NCBI GenBank assembly: GCA_029465975.1
Contig: CM055750.1
Coordinates: 18,031 to 82,030 of the forward strand
Length of the DNA: 64,000 nucleotides
Direction of reading: 5' to 3'
From: Dallia pectoralis
Taxonomy: Eukaryota; Chordata; Actinopteri; Esociformes; Umbridae
Positions 10,621 through 22,247 of the stretch are shown in pieces. Below the pieces are notes generated by a model. That model saw nothing but the letters and a program-made list of their open reading frames with translations, was not told where the DNA came from and did not search any database. How positions within the stretch are numbered: the stretch's first letter is position 1; every line of letters starts with the position of its first letter. Both the position numbers and the translations under genes were made by a program.

Positions 10621-13156
10621 ATGATTAACTTATTTTCAGCGCTCCAATAGAATACACACATTGTGCATCTGTACACACAAAAACACATTATATTTTCTTT
10701 ATTCAATATTGTTTATGTATTATAGCTTATTGTACAAACTCCATATAGCTCCAAGGCCATATAGCTCCATTGATAACCATAAAAAATCCAATAAGCAAAG
10801 TATTTTTTGGTTACAATAATTTATACAGTTTATTAAAAAATTCAATACATCAGTATTTTTATTATGGACAAATGTTTTTTCTCTCAATATTTTCTATATT
10901 CTGTTGTTTCTGTAAAATTAACATTTGTGTCATACGCTGCAGCTCAAATGTCATATCAAGTGGCAGTAGCTTCACGGGCAGACTTACAAAAAACAAAGGC
11001 AGAGTGTCGTTATGGTTTCTTATCTCATTAGTACTTTTCTTAAACTTGCGTAGCAACACAGATAGGGTGAATTTACAGCTCTGTCACAAAACTGTGTTTT
11101 TACGTTTCCTCACGCAAACTCATAACTTAAACACAGAGAAATACACAGTTTGTTGAAAGAATTCTAACCATGTAGATTTTTAATAAACCCATTTTGAACA
11201 AAAGCAATTTTCATGTAAATACAATTTTGTTTTTATTGTTTTTTTCCTGATTCTTTGGCTGTGCATTGACTGAGATGCGTAAATCAGCTTGTCATTTAGA
11301 ACTTCCCTCATACAGCTTTGTTCCACACACATTAGACAGATACAACAGGACCAAATACATGTCATCATGTTAACTCATTCATGTCAACAATGCGTCAAAA
11401 TGTTTTTGTTTTAATTTAAATAAATTATTGTGATTATAACATACTATAAAGGCCTAAATATATGTGTGCTTATTAAATGACAATGTACACTTTCAGGCCA
11501 TCCATATTTATTTGCAAGGAGGCTTTAACATTTTGGTTTCTCTTCATGCACCACCATGTTTTTACATCAGCCTGGTCTTTCTGATGCAAAGATGAACAAG
11601 ATGCACCATCTTCTGGTCATTGTGTGTCATTGTGTGTCAGCAACACACGGCCATTCAAAACGCGCATGGGTCAAATGACCAAAAACGTGAAAGAGACTCA
11701 GAGCTCTAGTGTTAAAGGTTACAGGTAGGGTTTGAGAAAGTAGGATTTTAAATGGGAATCATTTTAGGAGTCCCCACAAGGCTTGTAAAATATAAAACCT
11801 GTGCTCTTGTGTGTGTGCTGGTGTGTCTATCAAGGTTGACTGCCTCCTGTCGGTGCTGGAGGCTGATAGGTGCTTTGATTCAACCTGTCACTGCAGATAT
11901 GGGAGGGACCAGCCTGACAGGCCGATTCTTTACCTGTCACTGTTCCCAAGGTGTGATGGTTAATCTGCAGGGCCCCATCCCAAAAAATTCCACACACACA
12001 CCCACGCTTGGTTACACCAATTCAAAGACGCTGCCAACCAAGGTTCAACGCTCAGAGACAGCCTGTCAATCGATCATACATCGCACCCACCTTATTCCCA
12101 CTCGAAAATGAGTGTTTGTCAGTCTCTTGGCCACGATAGGATTATTTGCTCTGTCAATCAAGTGTACAGTGCAGATCTATAGCAACTATGAACTGGCAGT
12201 TTTTTTGGGAGGGTCTAGACCAGTGTGCCACTGGACATGGTTTTGTCTTCTTCTCTATGGATTAAAAAGATGATGACCTCTGACAACGGGTTTTTGAATA
12301 GCCCATGTCAAAACCAATGGGAGAGGTTTAACGTTACAGAATAAATATTGTAGAGGTGGCACCCTATAAAGAAGGTGTGCCTTGTTGGATGTGTCTATAT
12401 TCTGGTCACAAATTTTTACACTGTTAATGAAATGGAAAATAGGCACGAAACAAGGAACGAAAATTGTATACTGTCACTTAAATGAAAGTGCACTAAATAG
12501 TGACTTACTAACATACATAAACTGTTCAAACATCCCAAACACCTCAATCAGAGCATAAGGTGAATCTATGCAAAGCAAAGTGATAAAATACCCAGGGAAA
12601 TTAAATAACCCAAATGATTAGCTAACTTACACCGGCTGTGCTCAATCTATACAAACCACCCAACCAGAGCTAGCCATGTTCACCCCACTTGAGGCCCAGA
12701 GTGTAAACAAAAGGTTTCCACTTGTGAAAGTTAAATTTGATTTGAAAATAGTAAATATATGGTCCCCATAGGGATATCAAAAAACAAATGTGTGTGTAAT
12801 CCCAAGGATTCTTATGATAGTAATGATGATGATGCTCGACAACTAAACCAGTCTCTTTCAACAGATATGTACATAACCCAAAACAAATTTGATTGATTTC
12901 TGCTGTGTCAGATTCTAGTGTTGGTCTAGCCTCTGCTCCCCGAGGAAAGGAGGTAGATAAATGGAAATGTAGACCGTTGTAACATGGTTGAGTGGTTCAT
13001 AAAGTAAAAGTCAATGTATGCATTTGTTATTGTGTTCACATTCTACAGCAAACTGAATCTAGTCCATTCTGTCAAGAACTGTACTGGCCCACAACATCCA
13101 CCCATGTAGATGGAAAAAATACACAAAAACAGCTTCAACAAAACAGCACTCACATA
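10621..13156. other. Mostly unique AT-rich sequence
   Basis: No transposon ends or confident genes. Near 11750-11790 the motif ggagtccccacaagg resembles a dispersed motif common in fish introns. An open frame at 11752-12111 (119 codons) is of ordinary composition but lacks any recognised domain and is not called. The remainder shows nothing. Confidence 0.45.
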
Positions 13157-13412
13157 CAGTGCCTTGCGAAAGTATTGGGCCCCCTTGAACATTTCGATCT
13201 TTTGCCACATTTAAGGCTTCAAACATAAACATATGCAACTGTATTTTGGGTAAAGAATCAACAACAAGTGGGACACAATCATGAAGTGGAACGATTTTTT
13301 TTGGATATTTCAAACCTTTTTAACTAATAAAAAACTGAAAAATTCGGTGTGCCAAATTATTCAGCCCCCTTAACTGTGTAGCGCCACCTTTTGCTGCGAT
13401 TACAGCTGTACC
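13157..13412 (-). mobile_element. Tc1/mariner-like terminal repeat plus transposase C-terminal stub
   Basis: It starts cagtgccttgcgaaagtatt, continues with ccttttgccacattt-like and ccaaattattcagccccctt blocks, and ends gccaccttttgctgcgatta. I recognise this order as one terminal inverted repeat of a widespread fish Tc1-like element. The last part is the reverse complement of the final transposase codons. The rest of the element is absent, so the copy is truncated. Confidence 0.8.
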
Positions 13413-14085
13413 TGGTTAAATAAATAATATATATATATTGTGCATCTATGCTTGACATCTAATTGGTAGTACCAGAATTGTTAGAATATAATTATATAAT
13501 ATTATTATTCATTATTTTTTCTCTAACTTTGGTTAGTAAAGTTCTCTTCTCACAAAATAATATTGATTTATATATACATAGCCCTTGCCCATATTTCATA
13601 TAGTCTTATTTTTCCGTGTCTAAAGTGTACAACATATTAAACAGTACATCCAGTACAGTATCAAGTCAGTGGCCATTTACATCACTTAGGTTTATAGAAA
13701 AAATGATTATATTTCTGCCAAACTCTCCAATTTGAAATAGTGTGGTTGAATTTATGAGTTACATCTGATTGATATTGTTCACATTCTTCAAGTGCCAGAA
13801 ATGATCAATAATTATGACATCGGCAACAGTTGTCATATTTTGGATCTTATCATTTCCCAGGACATGAAAACAACCTTTTACATGTGCATGTTACACATTT
13901 TGGGTACAAAAATGGTGTCTATTTCAGGAAAACTTGTGATACTGTGCTGGTAATACCAGGACTTGGGTGAGTTAGGAAACCATGGTTAACTCCATATTAG
14001 TTTAAAAACTACTATCTCAAGACAATAATATATTAGCAAATCTAAACAAGGAAAAGGAGCTGAAGCAGGAGAAATCTTTATAGTG
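13413..14085. other. Unique AT-rich spacer
   Basis: Starts with cctggttaaataaataa and a short TA run, then ordinary AT-rich sequence. No coding frame or repeat is recognised. Confidence 0.45.
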
Positions 14086-14090
14086 GTATT

Positions 14091-14297
14091 TGTGATGTAA
14101 ACAATATAGTCCTATACGCGTAGGAATATATAGCCTATAGTGATTAGGAGGAGCGGGGTAAGGGTACAGTTTTGTACAAATGAATGTCTAGGAACTAGCC
14201 GAGGGTGCTGAGCTATCTCTGATCAGTTAGTTAATAAAGTGTTAAGCTATATGTACGTCTACCTCGTATTACTTCAGTTGTAGTAATGAACATTACA
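14091..14297 (+). mobile_element. Short solo LTR (207 bp) with 5-bp target duplication
   Basis: It begins TGTGATGT and ends CATTACA, giving imperfect terminal inverted repeats (TGTGATGT against TGTAATGT). It is bounded by GTATT at 14086-14090 and 14298-14302. A TATA-like aatatatag and an AATAAA-type ttaataaag occur in the order expected of an LTR. No internal region is present, so it is probably the product of LTR-LTR recombination. The superfamily cannot be told. Confidence 0.7.
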
Positions 14298-14302
14298 GTA
14301 TT

Positions 14303-15085
14303 GATTTGGTGTGTCCACATGATGTGATGCAAAAATAAATATATGTCCTAACGTGCCACACACATACTTAACCTGCCTCTAATGGAACGTATCACTTTCT
14401 CATTTTACAATGTCTTTAGTAGCCTATTATTTGTGTATTCAGGTCGAAAAGAAAACACTGTCTTTCATTAGTTGAGTGATTATCGGATTTGGCCCATCAA
14501 TGTTATAAATATACATAATCTTCGGATCATTAATCTTTCTTGTAACATAAATCCTGGAATGAATCCCATCAAATATAATCCTACATTAGCCATGTAATGT
14601 AGAAAATAACAGGCATTGGCATCTTTTTAAAGAAGTGGGACCACTGTGGTGTTACCGGAGTTAAGATGTCGTCACACAGCTTAAGCCGTTTTTGTGAATA
14701 TGAAGACTTAGCTAAATCTCTCAGCTTTACTTTATCTCAAATCAGACACTTCAGGAAAGTGCTGTGGGTTGGAGTTTATATCCGTCTGATTCGTTAGGGC
14801 CTTCCTCTGCCGCTGACACTCTGTATCTCCTCTGTATCTCTTCTTTTCCCCTGCTCCTCCGCTCATCTCCCAAACCTGTCATCTACTCGCCTGTCTCCCC
14901 TCTATCCTGTGCTTCCTCTCCACTCCCCTCCTCTCCTCTCTCCAGTCTAAATTACCATGGTCGGCTGCTCCCCATCTCCTCCGGGGATTAGTGTAGCTAA
15001 GTGCAGAAAGGCTCAGTAGCATATGTACCCTTGCGCCCCTTTAGATCCCAAATTCAACCTGTGATTGAGGGGAGCAGGGAGCTTC
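14303..15085. other. Unique sequence with a pyrimidine-rich tract
   Basis: The segment 14820-14950 is strongly C/T-rich. No gene or transposon is recognised. Confidence 0.45.
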
Positions 15086-15468
15086 ATATGGCCCCTGCTT
15101 GATATGGCCCCTGCTTGATATGGCCCCTGCTTTATATGGCCCCTGCTTTATATGGCCACTGCTTTATATGGCCCCTGCTTGATATGGCCCCAGCTTGATA
15201 TGGCCCCAGCTTGATATGGCCCCAGCTTGATATGGCCCCAGCTTGATATGGCCCCTGCTTGATATGGCCCCTGCTTTATATGGCCACTGCTTTATATGGC
15301 CACTGCTTTATATGGCCACTGCGTTATATGGCCACTGGTTTATATGGCCCCAGCTTGATATGGCCCCTGCTTGATATGGCCCCTGCTTTATATGGCCACT
15401 GCTTTATATGGCCACTGCTTTATATGGCCCCTGCATGATATGGCCCCTGCATGATATGGCCCCTGCTG
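15086..15468. repeat. 16-bp minisatellite, about 24 copies
   Basis: The unit tatggcccctgcttga recurs every 16 bases, with variants ggccactgcttta, ggccccagcttga and ggcccctgcatga grouped in runs. Confidence 0.95.
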
Positions 15469-16150
15469 AGCCAGCCAAGCTGTATTGCCAAAATGACCTC
15501 AAACCAACATTAAAGCAACCTTCGCCGAGACTTGGTGGGCCAATGCTCTCACTGGAACGCGATGATAAGGCGGCAGATTATGTGATGAGACCATAGGGGA
15601 CCGCCGCCCACAACACACACATACAACTGATGAGACCGGAGAGGACTGCCTCCCACAACACACTGACACAAACTCACCAACAAGGCTTTTGGTCAGCAGA
15701 TATCTGACATCTATTTTAATGTGAGTTGTTACATGCAGGTGGCTGCAGATCTATCTGCGGAATTAGAGTGGAACATGATAGGTTATTTAAAAATACACCC
15801 CAGTTATTTAGTCAGCAGAAACATCACATCTAATTAAGACGGTTCCTCCCTTAATACAACTGTTTGTGTGCAGAACATTTAGAGGTTAACAGTGTTAGAG
15901 GGTCCTGGAGGATTAGACACATAATAGATTGTTTAATCTGATAAATGCAAAGACATCATTAGGTACCTCTATCAAACTCTGTATAGTTTAACCATTAAGT
16001 TAACTGGAGAATTCATCAGAGATGAGCTACCTAGTTTTTAACAACAGTTAATCTAAAAAGGCAACACACTTTAGGACAGAGAGAACAAACTGCGAGTTTG
16101 GAGCAAAGACTATTTTCTAAAAGCTTGAAACCTAAACCAAAATACAACAA
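15469..16150. other. Unique spacer
   Basis: Contains two loosely similar segments (tgatgagacc at about 15582 and 15628, each followed by cccacaacacac) but no gene or mobile element that I can recognise. Confidence 0.45.
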
Positions 16151-16159
16151 TACAGAGTA

Positions 16160-17622
16160 AAGAAACACATGCCAGTATTTTCTCTGTATCTGACTCCTCA
16201 AGCCAGATGTTTGGGTTAGGGTTAACGCTAAACACATGCCAGTATTTTCTCTGTATCTGACTCCTCAAGCCAGGTGTTTGGGTAAGGGTTAATGCTAAAC
16301 ACATTCCAGTATTTTCTCTGTGTATCTGACCCCTCGAGCCAGGTGTTAGGGTTAGGGTTAACGCTAAACACATGACAGTATTTTCTCTGTATCTGACTCC
16401 TCAAGCCAGGTGTTTGGGTAAGGGTTAATGCTAAACACATGCCAGTATTTTCTCTGTGTATCTGACCCCTCGAGCCAGGTGTTTGGGTTAGGGTTAACGC
16501 TAAACACATGACAGTATTTTCTCTGTATCTGACCCCTCAAGCCAGATGTTTGGGTTAGGGTTAACCCTAAAAACATGACAGTATTTTCTCTGTATCTGAC
16601 CCCTCGAGCCAGGTGTTTGGGTTAGGGTTAACGCTAAAAACATGACAGTATTTTCTCTGTATCTGACCCCTCAAGCCAGATGTTTGGGTTAGGGTTAACC
16701 CTAAAAACATGACAGTATTTTCTCTGTATCTGACCCCTCGAGCCAGGTGTTTGGGTTAGGGTTAACGCTAAACACATGACAGTATTTTCTCTGTATCTGA
16801 CCCCTCGAGCCAGATGTTTGGGTTAGGGTTAACCCTAAAAACATGACAGTATTTTCTCTGTATCTGACCCCTCAAGCCAGATGTTTGGGTTAGGGTTAAC
16901 CCTAAAAACATGACAGTATTTTCTCTGTATCTGACCCCTCAAGCCAGATGTTTGGGTTAGGGTTAACCCTAAAAACATGACAGTATTTTCTCTGTATCTG
17001 ACCCCTCGAGCCAGGTGTTTGGGTTAGGGTTAACGCTAAACACATGACAGTATTTTCTCTGTATCTGACCCCTCGAGCCAGATGTTTGGGTTAGGGTTAA
17101 CCCTAAAAACATGACAGTATTTTCTCTGTATCTGACCCCTCAAGCCAGATGTTTGGGTTAGGGTTAACCCTAAAAACATGACAGTATTTTCTCTGTATCT
17201 GACCCCTCAAGCCAGGTGTTTGGGTTAGGGTTAACCCTAAAAACATGACAGTATTTTCTCTGTATCTGACCCCTCAAGCCAGGTGTTTGGGTTAGGGTTA
17301 ACGCTAAAAACATGACAGTATTTTCTCTGTATCTGACCCCTCAAGCCAGGTGTTTGGGTTAGGGTTAACCCTAAAAACATGACAGTATTTTCTCTGTGTA
17401 TCTGACCCCTCGAGCCAGATGTTTGGGTTAGGGTTAACCCTAAAAACATGACAGTATTTTCTCTGTATCTGACCCCTCGAGCCAGATGTTTGGGTTAGGG
17501 TTAACGCTAAACACATGACAGTATTTTCTCTGTATCTGACCCCTCGAGCCAGATGTTTGGGTTAGGGTTAACGCTAAACACATGACAGTATTTTCTCTGT
17601 ATCTGACCCCTCGAGCCAGATG
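16160..17622. repeat. 67-bp satellite carrying inverted telomere motifs, about 22 copies
   Basis: The unit (gacagtattttctctgtatc, then tgacccctc(a/g)agccag, then gtttgggttagggtta) repeats every 67 bases, with 69-base variants where tgta becomes tgtgta. About ten units contain the perfect palindrome TTAGGGTTAACCCTAA. The rest read ttaacgctaa or ttaatgctaa, one base away. The right end of the array is close to a hAT insertion. Confidence 0.95.
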
Positions 17623-17645
17623 TTAGCAGCATCATCACTACACAT

Positions 17646-18734
17646 TAGGGCTGAACGATATTCTGTTTTAACATCGACATCGCGATGTGCGCATGCGCGA
17701 TAGTCACATCGTCGGAACATACGATGTGAAGAAGGTTAGCACCCATAAACGTATTAAGAGAACGGTAGCACCGTATTGAGAAAACTGGATACAGTGTTCG
17801 TCGGGAAGCCTCGTATATTCTAATGAGAGGCTCAAAAGCGCATAACGCAAACATGGAGCTTGGATCTTCCGCGTTGACTGGCCCATGACGTCATGATGGA
17901 CATGCGCACTAGCAAAATTGTTCTTTGTGTTGTCGTAGCAACCGGTAGCAACCGATAGCAACATGCGCGTTCATGAGCTTCTCTCTCGTGTCTCTTAAAT
18001 CCACGGTACACGTAGCGAACTCATGAACTCACCGTTTCATTGTCTAAAATATTCACTAACGTTAAACGATATGTTGTCGTTGTTCCTGATAGTTTACCTG
18101 CTTAACTAAATAAACGATGGATGTATTTAGACAACCAAGGAGATGTAATTTATATTATACATAAACGGCAAAAAAATGAGGATGTTGACCAAAAACAGGT
18201 ACTTTGGAGTGTTATAAAGTTGTGGCCACAAAACAAGGAAACACCACCAATTTGTCTGATCACTTAAAACGGCACCCGGAGCTCTTTCCGGCGAATACAA
18301 AGTCAAACCAAAACATAAAAACTATTTGCGATGCCTTTGCCAGTGTGACACCTTACCAGAAAGGCTCTCAACGACAGAAACAAATAACAGAAGCAATAAC
18401 GTTTTATATCGCTAAAGACATGTTGCCATTAAACACCAAAGAGGAATTTAAGAAAATGATCCGAATGCTTGACACGCGGTATGTTATACCATCCTGCACA
18501 TATTAGAGCTGTATGGAAAATGCAGATCTAAGATTGAAGCAGAGTTGTCACGTGGAATACTATGCAGACTTATGGTCCAGCAGGACAACAGAGCCCTACA
18601 TGAGTCTGACCGTACGGTCTGATGGAATGGTAATTATTGACTTTAGCCTGGATTGATGGCTCGCAATATCGCAATATATATCGTTGGGAAACAAATATTG
18701 CAATGTATTTTTTTTCCAATATCGTGCAGCCCTA
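17646..18734 (+). mobile_element. hAT (ZBED-type) transposon, internally decayed, perfect 8-bp target duplication
   Basis: The ends are TAGGGCTGAACGATATT and the inverted CAATATCGTGCAGCCCTA. CTACACAT occurs at 17638-17645 and 18735-18742 as the target duplication. The 1.09-kb interior keeps a BED-finger and transposase segment, so it derives from an autonomous element by deletion and mutation. Confidence 0.92.
18204..18640 (+). pseudogene. BED-finger hAT transposase fragment
   Basis: The frame from 18204 reads through the second half of a BED zinc finger: Cys3, then NLSDHLKRH with His20 and His24. It continues through ITEAITFYIAKDMLPLNT and LDTRYVIPS, typical of ZBED1-like hAT transposases, and stops at 18506. 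About 60 bases on, DLWSSRTTEPYMSLT (about 18567-18611) is the conserved start of the catalytic core. The remaining catalytic core and the C-terminal dimerisation domain are gone. It is a relic and not a domesticated gene. Confidence 0.85.
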
Positions 18735-18742
18735 CTACACAT

Positions 18743-19521
18743 GATCATCTCTCAATAACATAATCTCCCTCATTATGAAGAGACATCCAACAGGGTGGTG
18801 GGTTCATCTGGGTTGCCTCAGCATTGATGTGAAGCCAGAACATCTCCTTCCCCCTTCTTGGCCAAGCACCAGCTCTCTCTGACATCCATGTTGCTGCTGT
18901 GACAGTGATGCATGGAAACGTAGCGCCCTCAGGGTGGAATAACATGTAATAACCCTAACCCTAACCCTCAGGGTGGAATAACACTGGCTCGCAAAGTCCT
19001 GCATGATAATGTAGAGCTGTAAAAAAGAAGCTCACAGGCCCTAGTAATTATTCTAATTACGTCAGGGAAAATATTTTGTCATGCCTGTTCTCCAGTGGGA
19101 CTGAATAGCCTCTTGTGTATTATAACCCTAATCTTAACCCTAACCCTAACTTTAACCCATTGGAAGATACATAGACAGTCCTGATGAGTCCATTCTGGGC
19201 CGTGGAGAGAAGGAACGTTCTAGAATAGTATAGGATGAATAAGACTCAGATGATGTCATGGAGGATAAAGAGTATCCATTTCGGAGATCCCATCTGGTTT
19301 ATTTAATCCTACACAACATTAACATTATATTGGCACCTCATCGCTGTTCTGCCTTTGGAAACAACTAAAGGGTGCGTTATTTGCAATGACATTTATCAAG
19401 ACAAGTGACGGACGAGGAATTAATTAACAATTCATGTCCTTCGTTATCTCATTTCATACTCATTACAATCGCCACCACATCCTCGTGTCCACAATACTGA
19501 CATGCAATATTCCCTGGATGG
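18743..19521. other. Spacer with two telomere-like tracts
   Basis: Unique sequence containing CCCTAA-type tracts at 18950-18969 and 19123-19158. The phrase ccctcagggtggaataaca is present on both sides of the first tract, a small local duplication. Confidence 0.6.
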
Positions 19522-19523
19522 GT

Positions 19524-19555
19524 GTTAGGGTTAGGGTTAGAGGTTAGGGTTAGAG
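19524..19555 (+). repeat. Interstitial telomere-like TTAGGG tract
   Basis: Four to five units of ttaggg or tagaggttaggg. It lies immediately upstream of a 5'-truncated LINE reverse transcriptase fragment. Confidence 0.85.
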
Positions 19556-19559
19556 TGTC

Positions 19560-20330
19560 CGATTATGGTCTGTCTTCCCAATGTTCTATTCACAATTATG
19601 GGCGTCTCTCACGACTATCTTGCCTTGTTCTCTGTCGGAACCCATGGATGCCTCCATGGGGGGTGCCACAGGGTTCGATTCTCGGGCTCACTCTTTTTCC
19701 TCTCTACATTGACGATGTGGCCCTCACTATTGGAGACTTTCAGACCCATCTCTATGCAGATGATACCATCCTGTATACTTCAGACCCTTCGTTAGATACT
19801 GTGCTCTCATATCTCCAGTAGAGTTTTGTCTATGCATTGTGCTATATAAATAAACTTGCTTGGTTTTAATGCCATTCAGCATTTCTTCCAAAATCTCTAG
19901 TTACTACTAAACTCTGGTAAAAGTGAAAGTGTATGCTTTTCAATCGATCACTCCCTACACCTGCCCGTCTAGCACCGCCACACTGATTGGGTCTGAACTA
20001 GAATATGTTGATTCATACAAATACCTAGGTGTTTTGTTACATAGCTCGATCTAAAGTTAAGATCAGAATTAGTTTCCTATTCCGCAACAGGTCCTTTTTC
20101 ACTCATGCTGCCAATCTTGCCTTGGTGAAGATGACTATTATAGTAATGTTGGATTTTGGTGATGTCATTTATGAAAAAATTGTATGTGGTTTATTTTGTA
20201 ACCAATGCCCCATACAACACCCACCACTGCAACCGTCACGCATTAGTTGGCTGGCCATCATTAAATCCTTGTTTAACTCATTGGTACCAACTCATTTACA
20301 GGTCTCTGGTTGGCAGAGTCCCGCTGTACT
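19560..20330 (+). pseudogene. LINE reverse transcriptase fragment (L2/CR1-like), broken
   Basis: The frame at 19640-19821 gives GVPQGSILG, then LFPLYIDDV and HLYADDTILYTS, which are the reverse-transcriptase blocks with the catalytic YADD. After a short interruption holding gctatataaataaacttgct, other frames give LNSGKSECMLFNRSLPTPAR (about 19911-19970), an SYKYLGV-like block (about 20010-20035) and KVKIRISFLFRNRSFFTHAA (about 20053-20112). Several stops and frameshifts make it inactive. The 5' part, including the endonuclease, is missing. Confidence 0.8.
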
Positions 20331-20630
20331 TAAGCTCTCCAGTCACCATAGCTCTACCCACCTGCTGTACCTAATCTCTCCGGTCACCATAGCTCTACCC
20401 ACCTGCTGTACCTAAGCTCTCTAGTCACCATAGCTCTACCTACCTGCTGTACTTAAGCTCTCTAGTTACCATAGCTCTACCCACCTGCTGTACCTAATCT
20501 CTCCAGTCACCATAGCTCTACCCACCTGCTGTACCTATGCTTTCTAGTCACCATAGCTCTACCCACCTGTTGTACCTAAGCTCTCTAGTTACCATAGCTC
20601 TACCCACCTGTTGTATCTAAGCTCTCTAGC
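20331..20630. repeat. 41-bp minisatellite derived from LINE 3' coding sequence, about 7 copies
   Basis: The unit (agtcaccatagctctaccca, then cctgctgtacctaagctctc) repeats every 41 bases. It grows directly out of the LINE reading frame at gtcccgctgtacttaagctc, so its first copy is LINE sequence. Confidence 0.85.
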
Positions 20631-20639
20631 AAGCAAGTT

Positions 20640-20757
20640 TATATATAAACTTAAATTATATATATTATTTATTTAGCAAATCTCACCAATTGCCTTCAAA
20701 CAACTCCTGTCTGAACTTTTGTCGGATCACTGTAAATGGCGTCTGGGTTTCACTCAT
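20640..20757. other. Short AT-rich spacer
   Basis: Contains tatatatatta-like sequence and a few LINE-like codons (tgtaaatggcgtctgggtttc). No separate feature is evident. Confidence 0.3.
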
Positions 20758-20859
20758 TGTAACGATCTGCCCTAGGCAGATGACAGGAAGCAGACCCAAG
20801 CGCAGAGAATCCTTTATACCGGTTTTTATTTATGGTCACAGGCAGACAGGCACTGAAAC

Positions 20860-20986
20860 TAACCCTGTCGCGATAGTCAATATATTGACTAGATGTTCTG
20901 GAAAAAAAACGCAATAATATCGCTTATCGCAATTAAATTTGTTGCAATATATCGCACAACCAAAAGTAGTTATCGTGACAGCCCTA
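20860..20986. mobile_element. 127-bp hAT-like MITE with perfect 8-bp target duplication
   Basis: Imperfect ends TAACCCTGTCGCGATAGT and inverted GTTATCGTGACAGCCCTA are flanked by ACTGAAAC at 20852-20859 and 20987-20994. It carries the same CGATAT-rich terminal style as the larger hAT elements here and has no coding capacity. It is inserted inside the LTR-like element. Confidence 0.88.
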
Positions 20987-21277
20987 ACTGAAACAAAGAA
21001 CTTAGACAGCAAACAACCAAACAGAGAATTAATACATATAACCAAAGGACCCATGAACTAACACACAACCAAACCATCACTACAACATAGAACCACATAC
21101 AGACATGAAACCGAACCCCACGTACCTTAGACAATGACCCAACACTGACAAACTGACATAGACCAAACTATATACAGATACTAACGACTTAACACAGAAC
21201 AGGTGTGAAACTCAGCCCAGGTGGTTCAAACATTCATGATTGCTCCCTCTCTCTGAAGGTGGGGGAGGTGCCAGCAC

Positions 21278-22247
21278 TAGGGGTGCGCGATATATATCGT
21301 TTGCGATAATATCGTCATTGTTGTTTAAACGATATGCAAAATCATATTATCGAGTATGGCACTCATTTTCAGAAACCAATCAAAACGCTGCATCAATATT
21401 GTTCGCGAATTGACTGCGCGCATAGGGTGCACATGTGACATGCGCATTCAGAGTGTGCGGTGCTGACAGAAGTTAAAATGAGCAAAGAAACTGTGACAGA
21501 AGATATTTAAACACCAGCAAACAATCCATGGTAGATTAAATTCCTAGACGTGATTCCTAGAAAATTGACAGACGGCAAGATATAATAAACGCTGTCACCA
21601 ATTACGCTGCCAGAAACATGGTGCCAATTCAAGCGGTTGAGATGGTTTTAAACAGTTTTTAAAGACGTTACACCCAAGATACACACTGCCTGGACGGAAA
21701 TACTTTAGTAAAACAGCGTGCCTAAATAGTATGAATCGTGTTGCTAAACTCTTGGCATGAAGTGCAGAAGGTTTTACATTTTGCCACAACAACCGATTTG
21801 TGTTCAAGCAGAACGTCAGAGCCAAGTTATTAAATTGAGAATACTATGGGCTATTTTGTTCTATTTTTGACTATAGAACATTTTACAGAAGGGAGTAATT
21901 TGTTTACTAAGGTTTTCTAGCGTTGTTTTTGACAGAAGTTTGCATTTAGATACTATTATTATAATGTCATATTTGTTGGTATACTGCACAGTTCACCTTA
22001 CCGCAGAGCAGTGATTTGTGTTGTTTCTACATGCATGCTTCAGTTTTAAATAATAAATACCCATTCCAACAATATGTTTCAACTAGTAATATATTAATAT
22101 CCTATTGACATTGTAAAACGGAGCTAGTAGAATATAAGACATTTACAAACCCATTTTTGACTAATGCCAAATATCGTCAGATTATCGTTATCGGCAAAAT
22201 CACAAAAAATATCGAGATATCGTTTTTGTCAATATCGCACACCCCTA
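21278..22247 (+). mobile_element. hAT transposon relic (970 bp) nested in the LTR-like element
   Basis: The ends are TAGGGGTGCGCGATATATAT and inverted ATATCGCACACCCCTA. The target duplication is GCCAGCAC (21270-21277) against GTCAGCAC (22248-22255), seven of eight matching. The interior has transposase remnants. It sits within the LTR-like repeat and so is younger than it. Confidence 0.88.
21585..21830 (+). pseudogene. ZBED/hAT transposase remnant
   Basis: Across two or three frames one reads AVTNYAARNMVPIQAVE, then RYTLPGRKYFSKTA-like codons (about 21670-21720), then FATTTDLCSSRTSEPS (about 21776-21830). These match the conserved line of BED-type hAT transposases from the linker into the core, where TTDLWSSRT is usual. 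Stops and frameshifts are numerous and the catalytic centre is missing. Confidence 0.7.

Noticed and set aside
11752..12111. 119-codon plus-strand frame of ordinary composition
   Set aside because: No recognisable domain, no neighbouring exons or splice context that I can defend. Could be chance; a protein search with no hits would confirm the rejection.
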